A stretch of 64,000 nucleotides of DNA from JACRLV01 sp045863555 (GTDB taxonomy: Bacteria > Planctomycetota > Phycisphaerae > UBA1845 > Fen-1342): the NCBI GenBank assembly GCA_045863555.1, contig BTUU01000014.1, positions 62,001 through 126,000 of the forward strand. The letters run 5' to 3'. A program made the position numbers and the translations under genes. The notes beneath the pieces are model-generated. The model worked only from the letters and a program-made list of their open reading frames with translations. It did no database searches and had not been told where the DNA came from. Numbering within the stretch: position 1 is the stretch's first letter; each line of letters begins with the position of its first letter. This document shows positions 1-8,419 of this stretch, piece after piece.

Positions 1-186
1 GTGCGGTGGACGCTGACATTCATCCTCCCGATGGCGTTTCTGACGACGTTTCCCGCCGGGGCGCTCGTCGGACGGAACCCGCCGACGGCGCTGTGGGCGG
101 CGGTGGTCGTCGCCCCGGCGATGTTCATCGCGGCAACGGCGTTCTGGCGCTTCGGCGTCCGGCGCTACAGCGGGGCTTCGGCGTAG
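1..186 (+). CDS. ABC-2 type transporter permease, C-terminal fragment
   Basis: This is the last 61 residues of a gene that begins before the window. The residues form one hydrophobic segment (about 22-46) followed by a short basic-polar tail ending WRFGVRRYSGASA. That ending, and the preceding LPMAFLTTFPAGALVG stretch, resemble the C-terminus of ABC-2 family permeases of the DUF990 type, which sit in the inner membrane and pair with a separate ATPase. The GTG at position 1 is in frame but is probably internal. The stop lies 3 bases from the end of the oppositely transcribed amidohydrolase gene, so the two genes are convergent. The assignment rests on a short fragment; the ATPase partner would have to lie upstream of the window. 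Confidence 0.6.
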   Translation: MRWTLTFILPMAFLTTFPAGALVGRNPPTALWAAVVVAPAMFIAATAFWRFGVRRYSGASA

Positions 187-189
187 CGG

Positions 190-1875
190 TTACGTCCCCG
201 CTTCGTAGACGACCTCGCCGCCGACGACGGTCATGAGCACCTTCATCGAAGCGATGTCGCGCTCCGGGCAGGCGAAGAAATCGCGATCGACAATCACAAA
301 ATCCGCCAGTTTGCCCGGTTTCAGCGTCCCTTTGTCATTCTCCTCAAACGCCGCGTACGCCGCGCCGAGGGTGTGCGCGCGGAGCGTCTGTTCGCGCGAC
401 AGTCGCTCGTCCGCGTGCCACCCCCCCGCCGGCTGGCCGTCCACCGTCTGCCGCGTCACGCCGGCGTATAGCCCGAGCATCGGATTGTGCGACTCGACGG
501 GGAAATCGCTGCCGAATGCGAGCGCCGCGCCCGATTTGAGCAGGCTGTTCCATGCGTAGGACCCGCGCGAACGCTCCGGGCCGACGCGGGCGTCGACCCA
601 GCGCATATCGCTGGTGCAGTGCGTCGGTTGCATCGACGCGATGACGCCGAGCTGCGCGAAGCGGGGGATGTCGGCCGGCGCGAGGAGCTGGGCGTGCTCG
701 ATGCGGAAGCGATGGTCCGGTTTTACAGCGGCGCCGCCCGGCGCGGCGTCGCGGATCGCCACGGCATAGGCATCGAGCACTTCGCGATTCGCCCGGTCAC
801 CGATCGCGTGGGTACAGACCTGGTAGCCGCGGGCGACGGCGTCGCGGGCGATCTCGCGGATCGACTCGGGCGTGCTGACGGCGAGCCCCGTGTAGGGTTT
901 CCCGTCCGCGTCCGACGGCCGATCCGCATAAGGCGCGAGCAGCCACGCCCCGCGCGAGCCCATCGCCCCGTCCGCGTACGCCTTTGTCGCCCGCAGCGTA
1001 AACCGCGGTCCGATGATCCGCGGGTTCTTCACAAACCAATCCTTCGCGTACGCGCTCGCGAGCATCCCGTACACGCGGAGCTTCAGCCGCCCCTCGCGCT
1101 CCAGTCTCTGATAAACCTCGACCTCGGCCGGGGAGACGCCCGCGTCGTGCACGCCGGTCAGGCCGGCGGCGAGGCACATTTCCTGGGCCTTGAGGATCAG
1201 GTCTTCGGTGCTCTTCGAGGCCGCGCCGGCGCGGACGGCGATTGCGTTCATCGCGTTGTCGACGAAGACGCCGGTCGGTTCGCCGCTCGCATCCCGGATG
1301 ATCTCGCCCCCGGGCGGCGCCTCCGTCGACTTCGTGACCCCCGCGATCCTCATCGCCAGTGCGTTCGCGAGTCCGGCGTGTCCGTCGACGCGGCGAAGCC
1401 AGACGGGGTTTTCCGGAGCGGCTTCGCTGAGCCGCTCGTGCGTCGGCAGCTTTCGGTCGGGCCAGCTTTCATGGTCCCAGCGGCCGCCAAGGATCCACTC
1501 GCCCTTCCTGGCCGTCTTGGCTTTCTCGCGGACGGCGGCGATAACGTCGTCGAACGATTTTGCGCTGCTGAGGTCGAGCAGGCCGAGGCCGTAGCTGCCG
1601 AGGCCGGCGACGTGGCCGTGGGCGTCGATGAGGCCCGGGAGCATGACGCCGTCGACGCGGATGCGGCGCGTCTTCGCCGTCGCGAGCCTTTCGAGGTCCG
1701 CGGCGCGGCCGATCGCGAGGATGCGATCACCGGCGACGGCGAGCGAGTCTGCACCGTCGAAGCCGGGTTCGAGCGTGTGGATCGCTCGAGCGTGGAAGAT
1801 CGCGTCCGCGTTCTGTTGGGCGAACGCGCCGGCACAGAACGCCAGCAGAATGGAAAGTACCCGGGCGAAGTACAT
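190..1875 (-). CDS. exported amidohydrolase (YtcJ-like, amidohydrolase family 3)
   Basis: A 561-residue metal-dependent hydrolase, about the usual length for the YtcJ group. Residues 1-19 are a signal peptide ending in AFA, so it should act outside the cytoplasm. The metal-binding HxH appears in LIDAHGHVAG near residue 85, and the late active-site Asp in FGSDFPVE near residue 457. The C-terminal KPGKLADFVIVD segment is the composite beta-sandwich typical of the family. Family members hydrolyse C-N bonds of amides, imides or cyclic ureas; the substrate here cannot be told. The ATG is preceded by an excellent ribosome site (GGAGGTAACCGC, about 7 bases away). It lies 60 bases downstream of the lipoprotein gene at 1936-2748 on the same strand, and the two may be co-transcribed. 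Confidence 0.9.
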   Translation of the reverse strand: MYFARVLSILLAFCAGAFAQQNADAIFHARAIHTLEPGFDGADSLAVAGDRILAIGRAADLERLATAKTRRIRVDGVMLPGLIDAHGHVAGLGSYGLGLLDLSSAKSFDDVIAAVREKAKTARKGEWILGGRWDHESWPDRKLPTHERLSEAAPENPVWLRRVDGHAGLANALAMRIAGVTKSTEAPPGGEIIRDASGEPTGVFVDNAMNAIAVRAGAASKSTEDLILKAQEMCLAAGLTGVHDAGVSPAEVEVYQRLEREGRLKLRVYGMLASAYAKDWFVKNPRIIGPRFTLRATKAYADGAMGSRGAWLLAPYADRPSDADGKPYTGLAVSTPESIREIARDAVARGYQVCTHAIGDRANREVLDAYAVAIRDAAPGGAAVKPDHRFRIEHAQLLAPADIPRFAQLGVIASMQPTHCTSDMRWVDARVGPERSRGSYAWNSLLKSGAALAFGSDFPVESHNPMLGLYAGVTRQTVDGQPAGGWHADERLSREQTLRAHTLGAAYAAFEENDKGTLKPGKLADFVIVDRDFFACPERDIASMKVLMTVVGGEVVYEAGT

Positions 1876-1935
1876 GCGGTTACCTCCGAATCGCGGTCTG
1901 GACGGGATGATACTCCGGGGGGCCGACTCAGCGCG

Positions 1936-2748
1936 TTAACGAGCTGTCGACGCCGGCGCGCTCTCGGAGCCGGTCTTCTGCTGGAATGGCTGCGGGGATG
2001 TCAGCAGCGGCGCGACAAAACGGCGGTTCCACTCGGGGCTGATCATGCTGTTATGGTTGCCCCAGTGTCCCATGGCCCGCATCTCGGGCGTCCATTGCAC
2101 TTCGACGATCCGCGCGCGGAGGTCCGCGTCGCGGGCGGCTCGGGCGAGATTGAAGCCGTCCTTACCCGCGGCCGGGCCGTTCACGCGGTCGACCGTGCCG
2201 AAGGTCCCCGTGCCCCACCCGAGGATCACCGTGTCGTTTGCCGAGACGAAGCAGGTGAGCGTCTCGTCGACGTGGCGGAGGGCGGGCTCGAGATCAAAGT
2301 CGGGACTGACCGCAGGTTGGATCAGGATGATGCGGCGGATGCGGATATCCGGGGGCAACCGCTCGGCAGTCCAGAGCGCCATGCCCGCGCCAGCGGAGTA
2401 GGCGAGCAGGTCGATCGTCGCGTGGGGGTGATCGCGGTGGAAGCGTTCGATCTGCCGCGCCACGGCGGCACATTTTCGCTGGTTCTCGTCAAGTTCCGTC
2501 AGATTATCCAGGGATCGCAGGGGCCGGCCCCAGTCGAAAAAGTGAATCTCGCCCTCGAAGCCGCCTTCACGCAGCGCGCTCAGGGCACCGTCCCAGATGA
2601 ACCGGTAGCCCTGGATTCCGGGAAAGAACCAGAGGGCTCGGCCGGGCGGCGCGGCGGGTCCGCCGGTTGGGGCGATGGGACGCTGCTGGTCCGCGCAGCC
2701 CCCGAGCAGGCTCAGTAGCAGGGCCAGACCGCGTGCGCGAATCTCCAC
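1936..2748 (-). CDS. lipoprotein with alpha/beta-hydrolase fold
   Basis: A 270-residue protein starting at GTG, with GGAGC about 7 bases before it. The N-terminus is a lipoprotein signal with lipobox LLGGC (Cys18), so it is predicted to be membrane-anchored. The body reads as an alpha/beta hydrolase: a WFFPGIQGY strand-loop near residue 42, and a nucleophile-elbow-like LLAYSAGAG near residue 116, in which the Gly two residues before the Ser is replaced by Ala. A late HWGNHNSM could supply the His. The degenerate elbow leaves it open whether it is catalytic. It is the upstream member of a minus-strand pair with the amidohydrolase and is divergent from the secretin gene. The 283-base gap to that gene (2749-3031) shows no structure I could support beyond presumed divergent promoters. 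Confidence 0.75.
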   Translation of the reverse strand: MEIRARGLALLLSLLGGCADQQRPIAPTGGPAAPPGRALWFFPGIQGYRFIWDGALSALREGGFEGEIHFFDWGRPLRSLDNLTELDENQRKCAAVARQIERFHRDHPHATIDLLAYSAGAGMALWTAERLPPDIRIRRIILIQPAVSPDFDLEPALRHVDETLTCFVSANDTVILGWGTGTFGTVDRVNGPAAGKDGFNLARAARDADLRARIVEVQWTPEMRAMGHWGNHNSMISPEWNRRFVAPLLTSPQPFQQKTGSESAPASTAR

Positions 2749-3031
2749 AGATGCCGCTCCATGAACGCCGTGTCGGGAGTGTAGGTACCCGCCGGGGCGG
2801 GCCGCAACGGGTCGGGCCGGCGGCGGCCGCGAGCGGATGACGGAGGATCGTCCGGCCGCTGCGGGGAAAGGTGTCGGTGGCGGGCAAAATTCCCGAATCG
2901 GATTTGCGTCGCGCCAAAACTCGGGCTACACTTCCGCCGGATTTGCAGGGCGACCCCACTACAGCGCCCTCAGGTATGCGGGACGTAACTGGCGTCCCGG
3001 CATCCGGCGCATGCCTTCAGGAGCAACTGAG

Positions 3032-5971
3032 ATGAGACACCTTGCTAACTGGGTTAGCGGATTCGCCATTCTTCTATCCGCGGCGGCCGTGCCCGCGACG
3101 TGGGCGATGAGTGACGACCTCGATCAGGCCAAGGCGCTGGTCGAGAAACAGGAGTACTCGGCGGCGCAGGATGCGCTCCTGAAGATTGACCGCAAGACGC
3201 TCAGCGAGACGGAAGCGAAGGAATTCGACGACCTGCTCGAGATGCTCAAGTCGGCGGTCCCCGGCGCGCAGCAGGCGGCGGGCGCGTTCGCCGAGGGCGA
3301 GCGGCTCATTCAGGACGGCAAGCTCTCCGAGGCCGACACCTGGTTCAAGTCGGTCGAGGGCAACCAGTACTCTTCCAAGGAACTTCGCGACAAGGCCTCC
3401 GAGCGGCGGCGCATGATCGCCGAGAAGCAGCAGCTCGCCGACGCCGCCAAACCCAAGGGCCCCGAGGCTGCCCCGGCTGGCGAGAAGGCCGCGCCGATGC
3501 CGGATTCCCCGGCCTCGCCGACGCAGGATCCGGCCGCACCGGCGACGATCATCGACGAAGCCCGGGCCCAGGACGACCTCCTCTGGCAGCGGGCCGAGGC
3601 CCGCGCCAAGGCGGCCATCGAAGCGGCCAACAAGGCCGTGGCCGAGGGCCGGTTTGACGAGGCCCGCGGCTTCGCGGCCGTCGCGATCCAGGCGATCGAG
3701 GCGAACCGGCAATACGCCCAGCCCGCCAGCAAGTACGAAAACGCGCGCAAGATCGCGCTCGATGCGGAAGCGTCCGTCAATGACAACATCCGCCTTGCGA
3801 TGGACGCGAAGCTCTCCAAGGACCGCGATGAGGTCGCGGCGCGCATCAAGGAGCGGACGGAACTGCTCGAGCGGCAGCGCCGCGAGAAGGTCGACCAGCT
3901 CCTGATCACCGGCCGCCAGCTCGCCAAGGAAATGCGGTACGCCGAGGCGGCGGAGGCGATGCGGCAGATCCTCGCCCTTGATCCGGCGAACGCGATCGCG
4001 CTGAACAACCTCGACATCTTCGAGAACGAGGCTTCGCTGAATGATCAGAAGAGCCTTCGCAATGAGGCCGGCCGCTGGGCGCAGAAGTCGCTGACCGAGG
4101 CGGCCGAGACGCTGATCACGTGGAATGCCGACGTTCTCTATCCGAAGAACTGGCTGGAAATCAGCGCGAAGCGCGACAAGATGATGACCGGCACGCTCGA
4201 TGAGGACTTCGAGCTCAACAGCCGCCTCGACGAGCAGCAGTCGGAGATCAACTTCGACGACCAGCCGCTGGAAAAGGTGGTGGATTTCATCCGCGACGTG
4301 AACAAGCTGAACATCGCGGTGGACTGGGACGATCTCGAAGCGAACGGGATCATGCGCGACAAGCCGATTTCGCTGCGGCTGCGCGACGTGTCGCTGCGGA
4401 CGGTCATGGGCCAGATCCTCGCGCAGGCCGGCGGCGACATCCGCCTCGGCTACGCGGCGAACAGCGGGCTGATCCGCATCGCCTCGAAGGAGAAGCTTGA
4501 CCGCAACAAGTTCATTCAGGTCTACGACATCCGCGACCTGCTGGTCGACATTCCGAAGTTCGTGGACGCGCCGAATCTCGACCCCGGCCAGGCGATGGCT
4601 GACTACCGCAAGCCGACAGGGCTCTTCGGCACCGGCCCGGACCTCTACGACAACGGCGGCAACAGCGAGAGCGAGAATTCGCCCAGCGGCCCGGCGAACA
4701 AGGCCGAGGCGGCGGAGCGGGCCCGCGTTTCGAAGCTCCTGGACATCATCCGCGCCACCGTCGCATCCGACTCCTGGCGTGAGGTCGGCGGCGGCGACGG
4801 TGCGCTCCGCGAACTGAACGGCAACCTGATCGTCTACAACACGTCCGACGCGCACCGGCAGGTGCGTGACCTGCTCAGCCAGCTCCGCGAGACGCGGGCG
4901 CTGATGATCGGCGTCGAGGCGCGGTTCCTGATCGTAACGTCGAACTTCCTCGAGGAAATCGGCGTCGATCTCGATTTCGTGTTCAACTCGGGCGATGCGG
5001 GTTATGACCGCGCGGTCAACACTACGACCGGCGGTCCGATCACCGACCTGTTCACCGGCGCCCCGGTCTTGATGCCGCGGCAGTTCGGCCGAGCGGGCAT
5101 CTTCCCGAACGTCCCGGCCGGCGGGCAGCCCTTCACGGGCGGCCCGGTTCCTGCTCAGCCGTACAGCCAGGCCGGTTTCGTACCCGGTCCGGGCGGCCTT
5201 TCGCCGTCGTTCAATGATCTGACGCCGATCGGCGTTTCGAACGGCTCGCTCGGCCTGGCAAACCCGGCCAATCTGAATACGGGCATCCCCGGCTCGATCG
5301 CCCAGTCGTCGAGCTTCGCTCCGGCGCTGAACATCGCCGGCTCGTTCCTCGACAACCTCCAGGTCGACTTCCTGATCCGCGCCACGCAGGCGAACAAGCG
5401 GTCGAGCATCGTTCAGGCGCCGCGCCTGATGATGTTCAACGGCCAGCGTGCGTTCGTCGCGGTCACCCGCACCCGCCAGTACGTCTCCAGCGTGACCGCG
5501 CAGGTGGCGGAAGGCGCTGTCGCGTTCCAGCCCAACCCGCAGAACATCGCGAGCGGCAGTTCGCTCGACGTCGAAGGCACGATCAGCGCCGACCGCAAGT
5601 ATGTGACCATTACGGTCCGCACGGGCGTCGCGCAGGAGCCGCAGTTCGAGCGGTTCGAAGTCCAGCGGGCCAGCGGCAGCTCGCCCGGCCTGTTCGTCCT
5701 GCTGCCCGACCAGGAGCAGCGCACGGTCCGTACGACCGTGTCGGTGCCGGACGGCGGCACGGTCCTGCTCGGCGGTCTCAAGCAGGTCGGCGAGGCCGAG
5801 GTTGAGGCGGGCGTGCCGATTCTGAGCAAGATCCCGATCCTGAAGCGGGCGTTCACGAACACCTCGATGGTGCGCGACACGCAGACGCTGCTCATCCTGC
5901 TCAAGGCCAAGATCCTGATCCAGCAGGAGGCCGAGGAAGAGGCCTTCCCGACCTTCAGCTCCGCAAACTGA
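3032..5971 (+). CDS. secretin-domain protein (type II/III secretion or type IV pilus outer-membrane channel, GspD-like)
   Basis: A 979-residue outer-membrane secretin. Residues 1-26 are a signal peptide. Residues 30-400 are Ala/Glu/Lys-rich helical repeats of tetratricopeptide character, with a Pro/Ala linker near 150. Around 405-495 lies an STN/N0-like domain (EINFDDQPLEKVVDFI, then DKPISLRLRDVSLRTV). The C-terminal 200 residues hold the secretin core, with VPDGGTVLLGGL and VPILSKIPILKRAF, the family's hallmark end. The ATG at 3032 was chosen because GGAG sits about 9 bases before it and a clean signal peptide follows; an upstream in-frame ATG at 3011 has neither. Secretins normally need an inner-membrane assembly platform and ATPase, and none is nearby. 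Long N-terminal helical-repeat extensions are common in planctomycete secretins. It ends in a strong intrinsic terminator. Confidence 0.9.
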   Translation: MRHLANWVSGFAILLSAAAVPATWAMSDDLDQAKALVEKQEYSAAQDALLKIDRKTLSETEAKEFDDLLEMLKSAVPGAQQAAGAFAEGERLIQDGKLSEADTWFKSVEGNQYSSKELRDKASERRRMIAEKQQLADAAKPKGPEAAPAGEKAAPMPDSPASPTQDPAAPATIIDEARAQDDLLWQRAEARAKAAIEAANKAVAEGRFDEARGFAAVAIQAIEANRQYAQPASKYENARKIALDAEASVNDNIRLAMDAKLSKDRDEVAARIKERTELLERQRREKVDQLLITGRQLAKEMRYAEAAEAMRQILALDPANAIALNNLDIFENEASLNDQKSLRNEAGRWAQKSLTEAAETLITWNADVLYPKNWLEISAKRDKMMTGTLDEDFELNSRLDEQQSEINFDDQPLEKVVDFIRDVNKLNIAVDWDDLEANGIMRDKPISLRLRDVSLRTVMGQILAQAGGDIRLGYAANSGLIRIASKEKLDRNKFIQVYDIRDLLVDIPKFVDAPNLDPGQAMADYRKPTGLFGTGPDLYDNGGNSESENSPSGPANKAEAAERARVSKLLDIIRATVASDSWREVGGGDGALRELNGNLIVYNTSDAHRQVRDLLSQLRETRALMIGVEARFLIVTSNFLEEIGVDLDFVFNSGDAGYDRAVNTTTGGPITDLFTGAPVLMPRQFGRAGIFPNVPAGGQPFTGGPVPAQPYSQAGFVPGPGGLSPSFNDLTPIGVSNGSLGLANPANLNTGIPGSIAQSSSFAPALNIAGSFLDNLQVDFLIRATQANKRSSIVQAPRLMMFNGQRAFVAVTRTRQYVSSVTAQVAEGAVAFQPNPQNIASGSSLDVEGTISADRKYVTITVRTGVAQEPQFERFEVQRASGSSPGLFVLLPDQEQRTVRTTVSVPDGGTVLLGGLKQVGEAEVEAGVPILSKIPILKRAFTNTSMVRDTQTLLILLKAKILIQQEAEEEAFPTFSSAN

Positions 5972-6001
5972 TCGCCGGCCGAGCGCGACCGACGATTTCC
6001 G

Positions 6002-6034
6002 CCGCTGCCCGTCGAGATGATCGACGGGCAGCGG
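6002..6034 (+). terminator. intrinsic terminator of the secretin gene
   Basis: A perfect 14-bp stem (6002-6015 with 6021-6034) around a 5-base GATGA loop, followed by TGCTTTT. It lies 30 bases after the secretin stop. The loop contains an ATG (6017) that begins a spurious upstream extension of the next gene. Confidence 0.85.
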
Positions 6035-6229
6035 TGCTTTTGGGGGCGCCGTCGCGCCGCCGGCGACGAGCCCCCGGCCTTCACGCGAGGGGGCTATCGG
6101 CGTAGGACCCTTTGGGGACAGCTTCGGCCGGCACGCAAGTCTTCCGCCGGCCGGACCGATGACTTCCATGCGGAGTGCCTTCACGGACGTGACGCGCAGA
6201 CGCCGCGAGAGTTTTCGGACGGGCAACAG

Positions 6230-7942
6230 ATGCTCGCGCTGCGGTTTTACGACTGGCTTCAATCCGGCCCGACCCCGGACTGCGACGAGATCCTCGCGGC
6301 CGGGCTCGAGGCCGCCGATGGCCCGTGGTTCGAGCGCATCATCGGCGTCCTGCTCCAGCGCGGGCACGAGGCCTCCTGGGCGGCGCTGATCGGCGTCCTC
6401 GATCGCCTGCCCGCGGAAGCGCGGGCCCAGCTCGAGGCCGCGCCCGAGCGCATCGTCAACGCGCTCGCGCGAGCGCTGAAATCGCCCGCCGCGGAGGCGC
6501 GCGTCCAGGCGCTGCGCGTATTCGAGCGCTTCGGCCGGCCGCGCCAGCTCTATCTCGTCGCGGATGCGCTGCGCGACGCGCACCCGCCGGCGCGGGAGGC
6601 GGCCGCGTGCGCGCTGCGCGCCCACGCCGCTGCGTTTCTGAAGGCACAGGCCGAGCGTGACCGCGACGGCGCGCGGATCGACGCGGCCGTGGCCGCGCAG
6701 ATGGCGGAAGAGCGGCGGCAGATCGCCGTCGCGGTGCAGGAGGCCGCGCGGACGTTTGATCTGCACCACCGGGTCGAGGCGCTGGAGGCGTCGCTCTGGT
6801 TCGCCGACGCGCTGGGTCCGGATTTCTGGTCGCTGCTGCACAATACGCGGTCGCGCGCCGGGAAGATTGTGGCCGAGCGTCTGAGCGAGTGGAATCGTCC
6901 CGCGATCGCGCCGTTTCTCCTCCGCGCGCTGCGGCACGTCGCGTGGCGCACGCAGGCGACGAACCTGCTGCGCCGCTGGACGTCGCTCGAGCATCTTCTG
7001 GCATTGCTGCGCTGCACGGACCTGCTTGATCATCCCGAGATCCGGCTCCAGCTCTCGCACGTTCCCGCAGAAACCTGCCTGGGGGCCCTCGGCCGCGATC
7101 TCAGCAACATTCCCGAATCGCTTCAGCCCGCACTGCCGCGCTGGGTCGCCGCGCTGGGGGCGGAGCCGGCCTGGCGCGTCCGGGTGCTCGGCGCCTGGTG
7201 CGGATTCCCGGTCGAGGCGCTCCGCCGTTCGGCCGTCTATGCACTGGCGACGATCGACCATCCCGACGCGGAGCAGATTCTCCACGGGATCGCCGCCGGG
7301 CGCGGGCCGCTCGGCCGCTTTGCGCAGTGGTTTCTTGCAGGCAACGAAGCGGGCCTCTCGCCGCGCCCAGAATCTCGGCGCAGCCGCGCCGCGTCGCCGC
7401 CCGCGCCCGAACCGCTGCATCCGTCCGGTGCGAGCTTTCCGATCCTCTGGCAGGCCTGCCGCCGCACGCCCCCGCGCGAGCGCGGCCCGCTGCTGGAGGC
7501 GATTCGCGAGCACGCCGACGGCTGGCGCAAGCGGCTCCGCGAACTGCTTCGCTCGCCCGACGCACGCGACCGCCTGCTGGTGCTCCAGGTCATCGGCACG
7601 GCGTCGCTGGCGCCCCTCTTTCGCCACGACCTGGAACAGCTTCGCGGCGACGGCGTCGAGTCCATTCGCAAACTGGCTGAATCCGTCGTCGCGTCGCTCC
7701 ACGGTGACCGCGCGGATGACCGTTCGGAAAATTCGGAACCGGATTTCGACCCGGACGCGACCGGCGATTCGAGCGCCGCACACCGGGAATACGAAGCGCT
7801 GATCCGGCACCTCGAAACCGATCCGGAGGCCGCCACCGATCCGGAGTTCGCGCGGAAGGTCCGCGCTGCGCTGCGCCGGCTCCGTGCGGAGTCGCAGACG
7901 CCCGCGCCCCCGGATGCATCTCCCGCCGGAGGCCGGGCATGA
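6230..7942 (+). CDS. HEAT-repeat protein of unknown function
   Basis: A 570-residue cytoplasmic protein made of Ala/Leu/Arg-rich helical pairs, such as EARVQALRVFERFGRP and HPPAREAAACALRAHA, spaced as in HEAT/PBS-lyase-like repeats. No enzymatic motif was seen. The ATG at 6230 was chosen because the reading frame upstream of it runs through the secretin terminator hairpin. No strong ribosome site precedes 6230, so this start is not certain. The last four bases overlap the ATG of the next gene (ATGA), so the two are translationally coupled. HEAT solenoids usually act as binding scaffolds; the partner is unknown, though the small membrane protein encoded next is the obvious candidate by context. 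Confidence 0.65.
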   Translation: MLALRFYDWLQSGPTPDCDEILAAGLEAADGPWFERIIGVLLQRGHEASWAALIGVLDRLPAEARAQLEAAPERIVNALARALKSPAAEARVQALRVFERFGRPRQLYLVADALRDAHPPAREAAACALRAHAAAFLKAQAERDRDGARIDAAVAAQMAEERRQIAVAVQEAARTFDLHHRVEALEASLWFADALGPDFWSLLHNTRSRAGKIVAERLSEWNRPAIAPFLLRALRHVAWRTQATNLLRRWTSLEHLLALLRCTDLLDHPEIRLQLSHVPAETCLGALGRDLSNIPESLQPALPRWVAALGAEPAWRVRVLGAWCGFPVEALRRSAVYALATIDHPDAEQILHGIAAGRGPLGRFAQWFLAGNEAGLSPRPESRRSRAASPPAPEPLHPSGASFPILWQACRRTPPRERGPLLEAIREHADGWRKRLRELLRSPDARDRLLVLQVIGTASLAPLFRHDLEQLRGDGVESIRKLAESVVASLHGDRADDRSENSEPDFDPDATGDSSAAHREYEALIRHLETDPEAATDPEFARKVRAALRRLRAESQTPAPPDASPAGGRA

Positions 7943-8373
7943 CTACGCTCCTGGCGCAGGCCGCCCCCCAGCTCAATGAACGCAGCCAGCAGTTTCTCGA
8001 CGGAATGCGCGATTACGTCTCAACCAGCTACGACCCCGCCAGCGCGATCCTCTTCTGGTCGCTCGTGGCCGCATTCTTCATCGCCGTCGCCATCGTGGCG
8101 AGGCATTTCACGCGCCGCGAAACGCAGGTCGAGAAGCCGCGCGCCGATCACCTCGTGCTGGCCATCGACCTGCTGGGCCTGTCCGAGGAGGATCGGCGCG
8201 ATCTCCAGCGGCTCGCCCGTGAAGCCGGCGTGCGCGAGGCGGCCGCCCTGCTCCTGTCGCCGCGCGCCCTGGCGCTGGCGATCGCGGCCGCGCCGGCCGA
8301 CCGCGGCCGCGCGACGCGGCTCGACGACCTGTGTCGGCGGCTCTTCGGCGAAGGGCTTCCGGCGCTGGTCTGA
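7939..8373 (+). CDS. small membrane protein, unknown function
   Basis: A 144-residue protein with a soluble N-terminal segment, one transmembrane helix at about residues 38-58 (ILFWSLVAAFFIAVAIV), and a basic-acidic helical C-terminal domain containing DLLGLSEEDRRDLQRLA. I do not recognise the family. Its ATG overlaps the stop of the HEAT-repeat gene by four bases, which suggests a two-gene unit in which the HEAT protein may bind this membrane protein. The stop lies 46 bases from the end of the oppositely oriented DUF4159 gene. Confidence 0.65.
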   Translation: MTTLLAQAAPQLNERSQQFLDGMRDYVSTSYDPASAILFWSLVAAFFIAVAIVARHFTRRETQVEKPRADHLVLAIDLLGLSEEDRRDLQRLAREAGVREAAALLLSPRALALAIAAAPADRGRATRLDDLCRRLFGEGLPALV

Positions 8374-8419
8374 TACCATCGGCGGGTGCCCAATCACCCG
8401 CCGCGCGCCGCGGCCACAC

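Noticed and set aside
487..2718. A 743-codon plus-strand frame across the amidohydrolase and lipoprotein genes
   Set aside because: It overlaps two recognisable minus-strand genes in full and has no signal, ribosome site or motif.
6017..6229. Upstream extension of the HEAT-repeat protein to an ATG at 6017
   Set aside because: That ATG lies in the loop of the secretin terminator, so the extension is not plausible.
3074..7810. A 4.7-kb open frame on the minus strand opposite the secretin and HEAT-repeat genes
   Set aside because: Its translation is Arg/Ala-rich with no family pattern, while the plus strand encodes a clear secretin and a terminator there. High GC keeps such antisense frames open.
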